NCBI GenBank assembly: GCA_937928165.1
Contig: CALFVT010000009.1
Location: 62,001 to 126,000, forward strand
Source of the DNA: an uncultured Caulobacterales bacterium
GTDB taxonomy: Bacteria; Pseudomonadota; Alphaproteobacteria; Caulobacterales; Maricaulaceae
DNA length: 64,000 nucleotides
Direction: 5' to 3'
Notes under the pieces: generated by a model
Databases searched by the model: none
What the model was told of the DNA's origin: nothing
What the model saw: the letters and a program-made list of their open reading frames with translations, nothing else
Shown: positions 36,657 through 45,375 of the stretch, piece by piece
Layout: every line of letters starts with the position of its first letter
How positions within the stretch are numbered: position 1 is the stretch's first letter
Position numbers and translations under genes: made by a program

Positions 36657-37613
36657 TTATAGGGCCGGAATATGGCCATTGCGATCGTAGGTTAGCGACA
36701 TGAACACATCTTCTAAATCTGGCTGTTCTGTACGTAAATCAACAATGGCGACGCCGCTGTTTTTGACATGTTCAATCAGATCGATAACGCGGGTTGTCGT
36801 ACTACGGTAATTAATTGCAATATTACCATTCGACTTGAGACTCGCATCCAAATTATATAATTCTTTTGGCAGGGCCGTTAGTTCTGTCTGGGGGGATATA
36901 ATTAATGTGCGTTGATCGAGCCGTGATAAAAGCGCTGCTGTCTCGTCATTGGCCACAATTTCCCCTTGGTCAATAATGGCAATGCGGTCGCAGAGGGCTT
37001 CAGCTTCCTCAAGATAATGCGTAGTTAAAATAATGGTTGTGCCTTTGGCGTGAAGCTCTTGGACATAATCCCACATCTGCCGGCGCAGTTCTATATCCAC
37101 CCCCGCAGTGGGTTCGTCTAAAATAAGAACGGGGGGATTATGGACCAAGGCTTTTCCGATTAAAAGCCGCCGTTTCATCCCTCCTGAGAGCTGACGCACA
37201 TAGGCATTACGTTTGTCATAAAGGCCGAGGGCTTTTAGGATTTCCTCACTACGCCGTTCAGGTTTGGGTACGCCGTAATAACCAGCCTGAATTTCAAGGG
37301 CTTGGAACGGGGAAAAATAAACATCCATCGCAATTTCTTGCGGGACAACACCAATAGAGGCACGGGCTTGGCGCGTTTGTTGCGTAATATCATAGCCGCA
37401 AATTTTTGCTTCACCGCTTGATTTAATCACAAGCCCGGCGAGGATATTAATTAACGTTGATTTTCCGGCGCCGTTTGGGCCTAGAAGACCAAAAATAGAG
37501 CCTTGAGGAATTGTTAGATTAATATTTTTAAGAGCCGTTTTTGCGGGGGCTTTCTTCGTCTTTTTATAGGTCTTTTTCAGGCCTGTGATCTCGATAGCCG
37601 GTGTCTGTGTCAT
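36657..37613 (-). CDS. ABC transporter ATP-binding protein (ABC-2 type), no permease nearby
   Basis: A 318-residue ATPase of the DrrA/NodI class. Walker A GLLGPNGAGKSTLI, signature LSGGMKRRLLIGKAL, Walker B VLILDEPTAGVDIELRR and the H-loop TTHYLEEAEAL are all present. A C-terminal extension of about 90 residues follows, as in NodI-like proteins. It is convergent with ptsP (3 bases apart), and no ABC-2 permease gene is adjacent, so the membrane partner must be elsewhere. Substrate unknown. Confidence 0.92.
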   Translation of the reverse strand: MTQTPAIEITGLKKTYKKTKKAPAKTALKNINLTIPQGSIFGLLGPNGAGKSTLINILAGLVIKSSGEAKICGYDITQQTRQARASIGVVPQEIAMDVYFSPFQALEIQAGYYGVPKPERRSEEILKALGLYDKRNAYVRQLSGGMKRRLLIGKALVHNPPVLILDEPTAGVDIELRRQMWDYVQELHAKGTTIILTTHYLEEAEALCDRIAIIDQGEIVANDETAALLSRLDQRTLIISPQTELTALPKELYNLDASLKSNGNIAINYRSTTTRVIDLIEHVKNSGVAIVDLRTEQPDLEDVFMSLTYDRNGHIPAL

Positions 37614-37742
37614 AAGGTATAACGCTTTGGGTTAAGTTATATTTTAATGCGGCGTGGATTGACGTTCACGCGGCTGTGACGTAAACCACGCATTCAAATC
37701 CTGCAAGCTGATCGGGATTCTGTGTGACGTCAAGAGGCCGTA

Positions 37743-37934
37743 ATGTCAAATAATCCTGCTGAAAACCCTGAACAAATCATCGTAACAAAAAAACGCATAT
37801 CTTGCGACGGTGGTGTCGGCGCACTTGGACACCCTAGAGTATGGATGGATATGGGGCAATCTACGGCAGTCACATGTAAATATTGCGACCGTGAATATAT
37901 ATTGGATGAAGCGGCAAGCGCAGGTGGGCATTAA
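37743..37934 (+). CDS. Small zinc-finger protein (NDUFS6-like zf-CHCC)
   Basis: A 63-residue protein with the zinc-binding pattern Cys...GHP (His)...CKYCDREYIL. It matches the zf-CHCC family shared with the mitochondrial complex I subunit NDUFS6. The ATG at 37743 is preceded by GAGG about 9 bases upstream. Its precise role in bacteria is not established; association with complex I is a family-based suggestion. Confidence 0.88.
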   Translation: MSNNPAENPEQIIVTKKRISCDGGVGALGHPRVWMDMGQSTAVTCKYCDREYILDEAASAGGH

Positions 37935-37955
37935 TAGCCTCCAGAATTAAGCGGC

Positions 37956-38894
37956 TTAACGGCTTGGATCAAAGACGTAGGTTTTCCGTATATCCCTTGC
38001 GGGTATGGGGGTTCCGTTAAGTAACTGTGGATGAAACCGCGTATGTTTTGCGGCTCGGCGGGCGGCGCGCTCAAAATCTCGGCTATAACGCGGGGCCTCT
38101 ATGGATATAAGCTCGATCAGGCCGACCCGTCCTCGTTCATCTATATTGAGGCTAAGCTCGACAACGGCGGGAATGCTCCGGCGGTAGGCGCGGCGCGGAT
38201 AATCTGGTGCGCGGTTCCTGCGAATGCGCGCAGGCGTAATGCTTTGCCGAAGCGGGGCTGGCGGGGAAAGCTCGCGCGGCGCCGGCGGAATATAGCTTGG
38301 GGTAATAGGGCGTAAAACTCGTCCTCCGGCCATTTGCGATGCGTCTATAGTGTCGGGAATAGGGCTTTTTTCCGGAATGAAGGCACGGGTGATAATGGGT
38401 GTGTCTTCGCCGTTATCAAGGGCGGCTCTAAAGGCGGTGATATCCTTGTCGCGGCTGCCAAGAAGGCTCTCGCCCCAGATAGATATATAGTGCTCAAACT
38501 CAAATTTTTTATCCAAGGGCGTCTGGTTTTCTGCAAACATAACATCTGATAGCTTGGCCCAGTCTGCAGCTTCATAATCATCCATGACCCGTAGCTGCGC
38601 TTTTGCACTATTAATAACGGAACTTTGCTTATAGCTATCGACATAGTCTAGCAATAAGGCGCGGCGAATTGCGGGGCGGTTTTCTTCTTGGATATTGCGA
38701 AAAGCAGTTGTGGCCTCGTTTTGCTCTGCCGGGTGGGCCGTAATATTTGGCGTTTGCCGAGAGGTCCAAACGGCGACAGCCAAAATAACACTAAACCCAG
38801 TTATAACTATGAGCGTTAAAAAAAAGCGCGCTTTATGCGGCGGAGCTAGATTGGCATCTTCAGGCTCTTTTATGTCATCGATAGTTTGATACAT
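37956..38894 (-). CDS. TonB-family energy transducer
   Basis: A 312-residue protein with a cytoplasmic start, one transmembrane helix at about residues 24-44 (FFLTLIVITGFSVILAVAV), a periplasmic region with Pro-rich stretch (PPAPRELSPPAPL), and a C-terminal TonB-like domain (APDYPRRAYRRSIPAVVELSLN; FERAARRAAKHTRFHP). It would pass proton-motive energy to outer-membrane receptors such as the two in this window. ExbB/ExbD are not encoded here. The linker between helix and C-domain is less Pro-rich than in classic TonB, so it may be a specialised variant. Confidence 0.82.
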   Translation of the reverse strand: MYQTIDDIKEPEDANLAPPHKARFFLTLIVITGFSVILAVAVWTSRQTPNITAHPAEQNEATTAFRNIQEENRPAIRRALLLDYVDSYKQSSVINSAKAQLRVMDDYEAADWAKLSDVMFAENQTPLDKKFEFEHYISIWGESLLGSRDKDITAFRAALDNGEDTPIITRAFIPEKSPIPDTIDASQMAGGRVLRPITPSYIPPAPRELSPPAPLRQSITPARIRRNRAPDYPRRAYRRSIPAVVELSLNIDERGRVGLIELISIEAPRYSRDFERAARRAAKHTRFHPQLLNGTPIPARDIRKTYVFDPSR

Positions 38895-39077
38895 AACATT
38901 TATTACACATTAAGCTGTGCCAAGGTCTATCCTTTTCATCATCATTACAATTATACCCCTATATAGGGCTAAAATATGGCAAACCCGTCTTTATAAAAAC
39001 AGGTGATTACCGGAATGTGCCCTTGAAAAATTCGGCTTTGGCGCACAAAACTAGGACTAATGAGGAAGTGAGTCTAT

Positions 39078-41894
39078 ATGCCAAATTCAAATGAGGTTAA
39101 CCGTCAGTCCCATGTCGTTTTGGTGGATGGGTCGGGTTATATTTTTCGAGCTTTTCACGCCCTGCCGCCTTTAACCCGTAAATCTGACGGCTTGCCGATT
39201 GGGGCGATTGCAGGGTTTTCTAACATGTTGTTTAAGCTTTTGCGCGGACAAACTGATGATGATCGACCGACTCATTTTGCGGTTATCTTTGATGCCTCCG
39301 GCCAGACGTTTCGCAATGACATTTATGATCTTTATAAGGCGAACCGCGGCGCGCCGCCAGAAGAGCTTGTCCCGCAATTTCCAATCACCCGCGAGGCCAC
39401 CCGCGCCTTTGGAGCGGCCTCCATTGAAATGAGCGGCTTTGAAGCGGATGACCTGATTGCGACCTATGCCCGTCAAGCCGAAGCTAAGGGCGCGCGGGTG
39501 ACGATTATTAGTTCAGATAAAGACTTGATGCAGCTTGTGTCCGAGCGGGTAACTATGCTGGATACGATGAAGGACCGCCGCTTTGGTATTGCGCAGGTAC
39601 AAGAGAAATTCGGTGTTGGGCCAGAGCGGGTTATTGATGTGCAAAGCCTCGCAGGGGATAGTGTAGATAATGTGCCGGGGGTTCCGGGTATCGGGATTAA
39701 AACGGCGGCCCTATTGATTAATGAATATGGTGATTTGGATACATTATTAGAACGTGCGGGGGAAATTAAGCAAAATGCGCGGCGTGAAAAACTAATTGCT
39801 AATGCGGATATGGCGCGAATCTCCCGTGATCTTGTGACGCTTAAAACCGATATTGACGTTGAGACAACCCTTGAAGACATGGCCGTACGCGATCCCAACC
39901 CAGAGGAGCTTTTTGGGTTTTTGCGCGAAATGGAATTTCGGACTCTCACGGCACGGGTCACGGCTGCTCTGGGCGAAGGCCCAACGGAGGGCCTTCGCGG
40001 TGAAGACAAGGCGGACGCTATTCCGGCGCTGTCGGAGGTTCCCGCTAATGTTTCATTTGACCGTGAAAAATATGAATGCGTTCAAGACGAGGACCGCTTA
40101 CTGGCGTGGGCGGCGCGTTGCCGTGAGGCGGGCGTCATTGCGGTTGATCTTGAGACAGATAGTCTTGATAGCGCGGCGGCGAATATGGTCGGCATATGTT
40201 TGGCGGCGTCGGATAATGAGGCCTGTTATATTCCGCTCGCTCATGTGGGCGGGGATGATATGTTTGGCGGCGGCGCACCGAAACAAATTGACAGAGATCG
40301 CGCGCTAGAGATATTAAAACCGATTTTCGAAGACCCTGCGATCTTAAAAGTTGGGCAAAATTTTAAGTATGATATCGGCGTATTTCAGCGCTACGGCGTT
40401 AACCCTGCGCCTTATGATGATACGATGCTCATGTCCTATGCTTTGGCCGGGGGGCTGCATGGGCATGGTATGGATTTTCTCTCGGAAACTCATTTTGCCC
40501 ATAAGCCGATATCGTTTAAAGAACTGGCCGGAACGGGTAAAAAGGCCAAAACCTTTGACCAAATTTCCCTCGAAGAGGCGACGCCTTATGCAGCGGAAGA
40601 TGCGGATGTTACTTTGCGCCTGTGGCGGTTTTTAAAGCCGAAACTGGGGCAAAACCAAGTGGCCACAGTGTATGAAACGTTGGAGCGAAAATTGCCTGCG
40701 GTTATTGCGGCCATGGAGAATAACGGCATTAAAGTTGACCGAGCCGTGTTGGCGCGGCTCTCCGGGGATTTTGCACAGAAAATGGCCGGACTTGAGGCTG
40801 AGGCCTATGAGCTCGCGGGAGGCGAATTTAACCTTGGTTCGCCGAAACAATTAGGCGAGATTTTATTTGATAAGATGGAACTTCCGGGCGGTAAGAAAAC
40901 CAAGACCGGCGCTTGGCAGACCGGGGCAGGCGTGCTCGAAACCCTTGCGGCGGACGGCTATAAACTTCCGCAAAGTATTTTAGATTGGCGGCATTATGCT
41001 AAGCTTAAATCTACCTATACGGATGCCTTAACAGCACAAATTAATCCTCATACGGGGCGGGTTCACACGAGCTTTTCATTGGCGTCAACCAGTACGGGGC
41101 GGCTGTCATCCTCTGATCCGAATTTGCAAAATATTCCAATTCGTACGGATGATGGGCGGAAAATCCGTGATGCCTTTGTTGCCGAAGAGGGCAATGTTCT
41201 CGTTGCGGCGGATTACTCCCAAATTGAGCTGCGGATTTTAGCCCATGTCGCTGACCTTCCGGCGATGAAACAAGCATTTGCGGATGGGATGGATATTCAT
41301 GCGCTTACTGCGTCTGAAATGTTTGGGGTGCCTGTGGATGAGATGGACCCCCAGACCCGCCGTAAAGCGAAAGCGATTAATTTTGGGATTATCTACGGCA
41401 TCTCCGCCTTTGGTCTTGCAAATAATCTGGGTATCGCGCGGGGAGAAGCGAGTGATTATATAAAGAGCTATTTTGAAAAATTCCCCGGTATTAAAGACTT
41501 CATGGATAGCTGCAAAGCAGAAGCCAAAGAGTTTGGTTATGTGAAAACCATCTTTGGCCGTAAATGCCATGTGCGCGGGATTAATGACCGCAATTTCTCT
41601 GTGCGCGGTTTTGCGGAGCGCCAAGCGATTAACGCGCCCATACAAGGGGCGGCGTCCGATGTGATGCGCCGGGCCATGATCCGTATGCCAGAAGCTATAG
41701 CGGGCATAGACGGGGCGCGTATGCTCTTGCAAGTTCATGATGAACTGGTGTTTGAAGTGCCCGAAGGCCATGCAGAGATATTAATTAAAACCGCGAAAGA
41801 CGTGATGGAAAATGCCGCTTTTCCGGCAGTCAATATCTCCGTACCTCTGGTAGTTGATGCCCATGCGGCGAAAAACTGGAATGACGCCCATTAA
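39078..41894 (+). CDS. polA: DNA polymerase I
   Basis: Replication and repair polymerase of 938 residues with all three domains. The 5'-3' exonuclease domain begins LVDGSGYIFRAFHALP and has FEADDLIATYA and SSDKDLMQLV. The 3'-5' exonuclease shows VIAVDLETDSLD, with the metal-binding Asp and Glu retained. The polymerase domain has ADYSQIELRILAH (motif A), RRKAKAINFGIIYGIS (motif B) and QVHDELVFEV (motif C). The start ATG follows AGGAAGTGAG. It is a single-gene unit, convergent with the btuB-like gene. Confidence 0.98.
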   Translation: MPNSNEVNRQSHVVLVDGSGYIFRAFHALPPLTRKSDGLPIGAIAGFSNMLFKLLRGQTDDDRPTHFAVIFDASGQTFRNDIYDLYKANRGAPPEELVPQFPITREATRAFGAASIEMSGFEADDLIATYARQAEAKGARVTIISSDKDLMQLVSERVTMLDTMKDRRFGIAQVQEKFGVGPERVIDVQSLAGDSVDNVPGVPGIGIKTAALLINEYGDLDTLLERAGEIKQNARREKLIANADMARISRDLVTLKTDIDVETTLEDMAVRDPNPEELFGFLREMEFRTLTARVTAALGEGPTEGLRGEDKADAIPALSEVPANVSFDREKYECVQDEDRLLAWAARCREAGVIAVDLETDSLDSAAANMVGICLAASDNEACYIPLAHVGGDDMFGGGAPKQIDRDRALEILKPIFEDPAILKVGQNFKYDIGVFQRYGVNPAPYDDTMLMSYALAGGLHGHGMDFLSETHFAHKPISFKELAGTGKKAKTFDQISLEEATPYAAEDADVTLRLWRFLKPKLGQNQVATVYETLERKLPAVIAAMENNGIKVDRAVLARLSGDFAQKMAGLEAEAYELAGGEFNLGSPKQLGEILFDKMELPGGKKTKTGAWQTGAGVLETLAADGYKLPQSILDWRHYAKLKSTYTDALTAQINPHTGRVHTSFSLASTSTGRLSSSDPNLQNIPIRTDDGRKIRDAFVAEEGNVLVAADYSQIELRILAHVADLPAMKQAFADGMDIHALTASEMFGVPVDEMDPQTRRKAKAINFGIIYGISAFGLANNLGIARGEASDYIKSYFEKFPGIKDFMDSCKAEAKEFGYVKTIFGRKCHVRGINDRNFSVRGFAERQAINAPIQGAASDVMRRAMIRMPEAIAGIDGARMLLQVHDELVFEVPEGHAEILIKTAKDVMENAAFPAVNISVPLVVDAHAAKNWNDAH

Positions 41895-41904
41895 TAAGCG
41901 GTGA

Positions 41905-41925
41905 TGCGGGAAGGGCCCTCCCGCA
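41905..41925. terminator. G+C-rich hairpin between convergent polA and the cobalamin receptor gene
   Basis: A perfect 7-pair stem (TGCGGGA / TCCCGCA) with a 7-base loop lies between the two stop codons. It has no T run on either side, so it is a likely but not certain bidirectional terminator. Confidence 0.5.
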
Positions 41926-41932
41926 AGTGAGT

Positions 41933-43813
41933 TTAGAAATTGGCGCTAAGCCCGACAAAGACTGTGCGGCCTGGTGCGTTAAAGCCGATGACTTCTTGGT
42001 AATCTTCATCAAATAGGTTTTCTCCGCGAACGGATAAACTGACAATATCATTCACATCATAGCGGATATTGGCCCCCAAGAGGGTAAAGCTATCAAGCTC
42101 GACATTGCTGAATATAGCGAAATCCGTATCAAACTGGGAACCTGTATGATCGAGGGTTCCTGTGAGGGATATGTCATCACGGGGCCGCCACGTGGCTTGC
42201 GCGCTAGCGGTGAAATCAGGGCGGCGAATTTCCTCCGCGTCGTCTTCTTCGGCGTCTAAAAAGGTCAAGCTTCCGCTGAGATCAAGATTACTGACGGGAG
42301 ACCACTGGGCTTCAATTTCAATGCCCTCGCGGGAGCTATCTGTGAGGCTGTTTTGAACGGTTGAGGTGAAATCGGGATTGAAAATCGTTAGGATTTCATC
42401 TTCTAGGTCAGATTGGAAATAATCCACCGAGACCGAGGCACTGCCGCCGAAAAATTCTTGGTTATAACCAATATTAAAGCCTTCGGATGTTTCTGGTTGT
42501 ATATCTGCATTGCCAATGAAAGACCCGGGGAAAAAGCCAAAAATTTCTGTTAAGGTTGGGTTTTTAACCCCTGTCCCGTAAGAGCCGTAAAGCCGCCCGC
42601 CCAAAGCCTGTAGTGCATATCCGCCGCCAATGCGCCATGTGAAAGCATTATCAAAACGGTCATTAAAATCTTGCCGCGCAGAGCCGGTTAATGTGATGGG
42701 GCCTTGGCTGAATTTGTAATCGCCGGCAACGGCGTGATTCGTGATATTATTGCTTTGGTTCTGACCCGCGCCAATACCGCCAAAATTTTCAAAATTCTCA
42801 TCTTCCACTTCGCCTAAAACGGTAAGGCTATGGCCTTGGGTGAGGTCGATTTTGCTCGCCCAATTAGCTTGCAGGCGGCGGCCCTGGGTGTCGTTTTGGA
42901 AGCTCGCATTGGGGTCGCGGGTATCGGTTTCCGTCAAAGATAGACTGATTTTATTTTCTGTTCTCAGGGCGTTGAAACGGCCTGTAATATTGGCGCGGCG
43001 ATTATCGGTTACAAGGATATTATTGGTATTATTAAGCCGTCCGTCAAAGTCGCTATCGCTATCAAAATCTGAACGTAAATTGGACGCGGCATAAAGCGCG
43101 GAGAGGTTAAGCGGGCCAAAATTTACATTATTAAGCCCGAGTGATATAGAGCGGCTATTGCTGCTGTCGTCTTCACCGTCTTGGCCCGACACATCAAAAC
43201 CATCCGTGGAAAACGCATTGCCGTTTATGGATAAAGCGGCGGTGCCAATGGGGATAACGGCGCTGACTTGGCCTTCAATGGTGTTATATGTGCCATATTC
43301 CACAGAGGCTTGATAGCGCTCTTGGCGGCTTCCGGCGCGTGTGATGATGTTAATGACGCCGCCAATGGCGTCGCTTCCCCAAAGGGCGGATTGCTCCCCG
43401 CGCAGGACTTCAATTTTTAAAATATCTTCACTGCGGATACCCGCAAAATCAAATTCGCCCGTATTGGGATTACCCGCTTCAACCCCGTCGATGAGGACAA
43501 GCACATGATTGGCCTCACTGCCGCGAACGCGAATTTGCGTAAGGTTTCCCGCCGGGCCAGAGCGCGAAACGGCTAGGCCGGGTAAGGCGCGCAGAATATC
43601 TGATAGAAAGGCTTGTCCGCGCGCTTTGATGTCCGCTTCATTCAAGATAGACGCGGCGCTGGTTAATGATGCTATGGATTGATCTGAAATACGTGAGCCG
43701 ATTGTGATAATCTCATCATCTATATTAGGCGCATTGGCTAGATTTGTTTGTGCGTGGGCCGTTAGGCTTGTGAAGAGCGAGGCAAGTCCTGCTGTTAAAA
43801 GTAAACGTTTCAT
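41933..43813 (-). CDS. btuB: TonB-dependent cobalamin receptor (BtuB-like)
   Basis: A 626-residue outer-membrane receptor, the right size for BtuB. The signal peptide MKRLLLTAGLASLFTSLTAHA ends near residue 21; a TonB box-like DDEIITIGSR follows. The plug shows RALPGLAVSRSGPAGNLTQI, the conserved RGSEANHVLVLIDGVE and RGEQSALWGSDAIGGVINI. The barrel ends in FVGLSANF. AGGAGTCGTT precedes the ATG. The cobalamin riboswitch upstream on the same strand makes vitamin B12 the likely ligand. Confidence 0.93.
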   Translation of the reverse strand: MKRLLLTAGLASLFTSLTAHAQTNLANAPNIDDEIITIGSRISDQSIASLTSAASILNEADIKARGQAFLSDILRALPGLAVSRSGPAGNLTQIRVRGSEANHVLVLIDGVEAGNPNTGEFDFAGIRSEDILKIEVLRGEQSALWGSDAIGGVINIITRAGSRQERYQASVEYGTYNTIEGQVSAVIPIGTAALSINGNAFSTDGFDVSGQDGEDDSSNSRSISLGLNNVNFGPLNLSALYAASNLRSDFDSDSDFDGRLNNTNNILVTDNRRANITGRFNALRTENKISLSLTETDTRDPNASFQNDTQGRRLQANWASKIDLTQGHSLTVLGEVEDENFENFGGIGAGQNQSNNITNHAVAGDYKFSQGPITLTGSARQDFNDRFDNAFTWRIGGGYALQALGGRLYGSYGTGVKNPTLTEIFGFFPGSFIGNADIQPETSEGFNIGYNQEFFGGSASVSVDYFQSDLEDEILTIFNPDFTSTVQNSLTDSSREGIEIEAQWSPVSNLDLSGSLTFLDAEEDDAEEIRRPDFTASAQATWRPRDDISLTGTLDHTGSQFDTDFAIFSNVELDSFTLLGANIRYDVNDIVSLSVRGENLFDEDYQEVIGFNAPGRTVFVGLSANF

Positions 43814-43934
43814 AACGACTCCTAATCCTGCGGCGTTAAAACCTGCAGGGTTTAATTAACGTGATGTCGTCATTGGTACGCAGATGCGTAATATCCATGC
43901 CATTGGGTACATCCCGCCCCACGGCGCTGGCGAC

Positions 43935-44082
43935 GTTATTGGCAGGTCTTCTGACTTCCGGGTCAAGCGGGCGTTAGCGTCTTCCCAAAACAAAATTGTT
44001 TCAGTGACATATGCTAACCCCTAATCGGTTACAGCGGCGGGAGCCGTCAGGGATTTGATAAATCTCACCCTGTTCCCTTTTT
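43935..44082 (-). promoter_or_regulatory. Cobalamin (B12) riboswitch
   Basis: Read on the minus strand, this region has in order: GGGAACAGGGTGA, the B12-box-like core GACGGCTCCCGCCGCTGTAA, a GGGAAGACGC segment, and CCGGAAGTCAGAAGACCTGCC. These are the hallmark blocks of the cobalamin riboswitch. It lies about 120 bases upstream of the btuB-like start, so adenosylcobalamin binding should reduce expression. The end coordinates are approximate. Confidence 0.92.
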
Positions 44083-44084
44083 AA

Positions 44085-44100
44085 TCTCTCATATGAGAGA
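44085..44100. repeat. 16-base perfect palindrome next to the riboswitch start
   Basis: TCTCTCATATGAGAGA is a perfect 16-base palindrome just upstream (minus strand) of the riboswitch's first conserved block. It falls where a promoter or transcription start would be expected. It could be an operator for a second regulator or a small hairpin at the RNA 5' end. Confidence 0.5.
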
Positions 44101-44146
44101 ACCAATGAGAGGGCGCTTAATTGGTTTTTAAACTCGGGTCAAATGT

Positions 44147-44449
44147 TTATCCAGCGAGCGCGTAAAGGCGTGTGCCGATGAACCAAGTGAGCCATTGAAT
44201 AATAAAGAAAATAAGAATCGGAGAGAGGTCAAGACCGCCAATAGACGGGATGAGGCGGCGAAACGGTGCCATGACGGGCTCGGTAATTCTATCGATTGCA
44301 TTATATATTTGCTGCATCATAGGATTGCGAAGATTAATAACGTTAAAGGCGACGAGCCAGCTTAGAATAATACGGGCAATAATGAGCCATAGGAATATGT
44401 TCAGGGCCGGTAATATAAAAAATACAATAAGCGATTGTGCAATCGTCAT
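44147..44449 (-). CDS. YggT family membrane protein
   Basis: A 100-residue protein with two hydrophobic segments (IVFFILPALNIFLWLIIARII and LSPILIFFIIQWLTWFIG) separated by the family's DRITEPVMAPFRRLIPSIGGLD loop. YggT proteins are linked to envelope or ion homeostasis and cell division, without a defined biochemical role. It is a single-gene unit between the riboswitch region and the divergent chvI. Confidence 0.92.
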   Translation of the reverse strand: MTIAQSLIVFFILPALNIFLWLIIARIILSWLVAFNVINLRNPMMQQIYNAIDRITEPVMAPFRRLIPSIGGLDLSPILIFFIIQWLTWFIGTRLYALAG

Positions 44450-44610
44450 GATGTTGATCTCCGTTACGGCCTCTATTTAGGGGGGCTTTGTCAGGGCTGC
44501 AAGCGCGAAACATGACAGTTTTCATAGGAAATTCGCGTTGATAAGACGAAATTAAGGCGAAAATGGCCAAAACTGTGCCATATTAAAGCTTTAGATAGGA
44601 AATCATGGCA

Positions 44611-44626
44611 GCAAGGATGTCCTTGC
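44611..44626. repeat. Inverted repeat in the chvI leader
   Basis: GCAAGGATGTCCTTGC has two 7-base arms (GCAAGGA / TCCTTGC) around TG, 44 bases before the chvI start. It could be a regulator site, for example for autoregulation, or a short hairpin in the leader. Nothing else is visible in the 220 bases upstream of chvI. Confidence 0.4.
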
Positions 44627-44670
44627 GGCTTTCATGAAGCAATCCAATAAAGCGGTAAGGGGGAGATAAA

Positions 44671-45375
44671 ATGGCAAAAATATTTCTAGTTGATGATGAC
44701 GAGAACATTTTGACGTCGGTATCCATGTTTTTAAACGAAGAGGGCTATGACGTTGAGGTGTTCCATGATGGGCATTCGGCGCTAAAGGCGCTCAAAGAGA
44801 CGCCGCCAGATTTGGCTGTTTTTGACGTGAAAATGCCGCGTATGGACGGGCTAGAACTTTTGCGCCATCTTCGCCAAAGCTCAAACCTACCAGTGATATT
44901 TTTAACCTCTAAAGATGATGAGATTGACGAAGCTATTGGGCTTAATATGGGGGCGGATGATTATATTACTAAACCGTTCTCACAGCGTCTTTTAGGGGAG
45001 CGTATTAAGGCGGTACTTCGCCGGGCGGCGTCGCAGGGTCAAACCCCGCATATGCCGCAAGAAGGCGATGATAATATTATTAAACGCGGGCGCTTGGTGT
45101 TAGACCCTAACCGCCATGCTTGTAGCTGGGATAATATGGCTGTTCGCCTTACAGTTACAGAGTTCTTAATTCTAGAGGCCTTAGCACGCCGTCCAGGTTT
45201 TGTGAAATCAAGAGATCAATTAATGGACGCGGCTTATGATGACCAAATTTATGTGGATGACCGCACGATCGATAGCCATATAAAACGCTTGCGCAAAAAA
45301 TTCAGGCGTGTTGATAAAAGTTTTGATGGGATAGAGACCCTTTATGGCGTCGGATATAAATATAAAGAAAGCTAA
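44671..45375 (+). CDS. chvI: Response regulator ChvI
   Basis: A 234-residue OmpR-family regulator. The receiver domain begins [15 protein letters not shown], with the phospho-acceptor Asp in [12 protein letters not shown] and the conserved Lys in YITKPFS. A winged-helix DNA-binding domain follows ([35 protein letters not shown]). The GGGGGAG binding site precedes the ATG. Paired with ChvG, it controls envelope and acid/osmotic stress responses in Alphaproteobacteria. Its end overlaps the chvG start by 32 bases. Confidence 0.93.
   Translation: MAKIFLVDDDENILTSVSMFLNEEGYDVEVFHDGHSALKALKETPPDLAVFDVKMPRMDGLELLRHLRQSSNLPVIFLTSKDDEIDEAIGLNMGADDYITKPFSQRLLGERIKAVLRRAASQGQTPHMPQEGDDNIIKRGRLVLDPNRHACSWDNMAVRLTVTEFLILEALARRPGFVKSRDQLMDAAYDDQIYVDDRTIDSHIKRLRKKFRRVDKSFDGIETLYGVGYKYKES

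Noticed and set aside
41933-43813. Siderophore receptor instead of BtuB
   Set aside because: The size and especially the cobalamin riboswitch on the same transcript point to vitamin B12.
43850-44146. tRNA or small coding gene in the 333-base gap before the cobalamin receptor
   Set aside because: The conserved blocks match the cobalamin riboswitch and leave no room for a cloverleaf or a credible coding frame.
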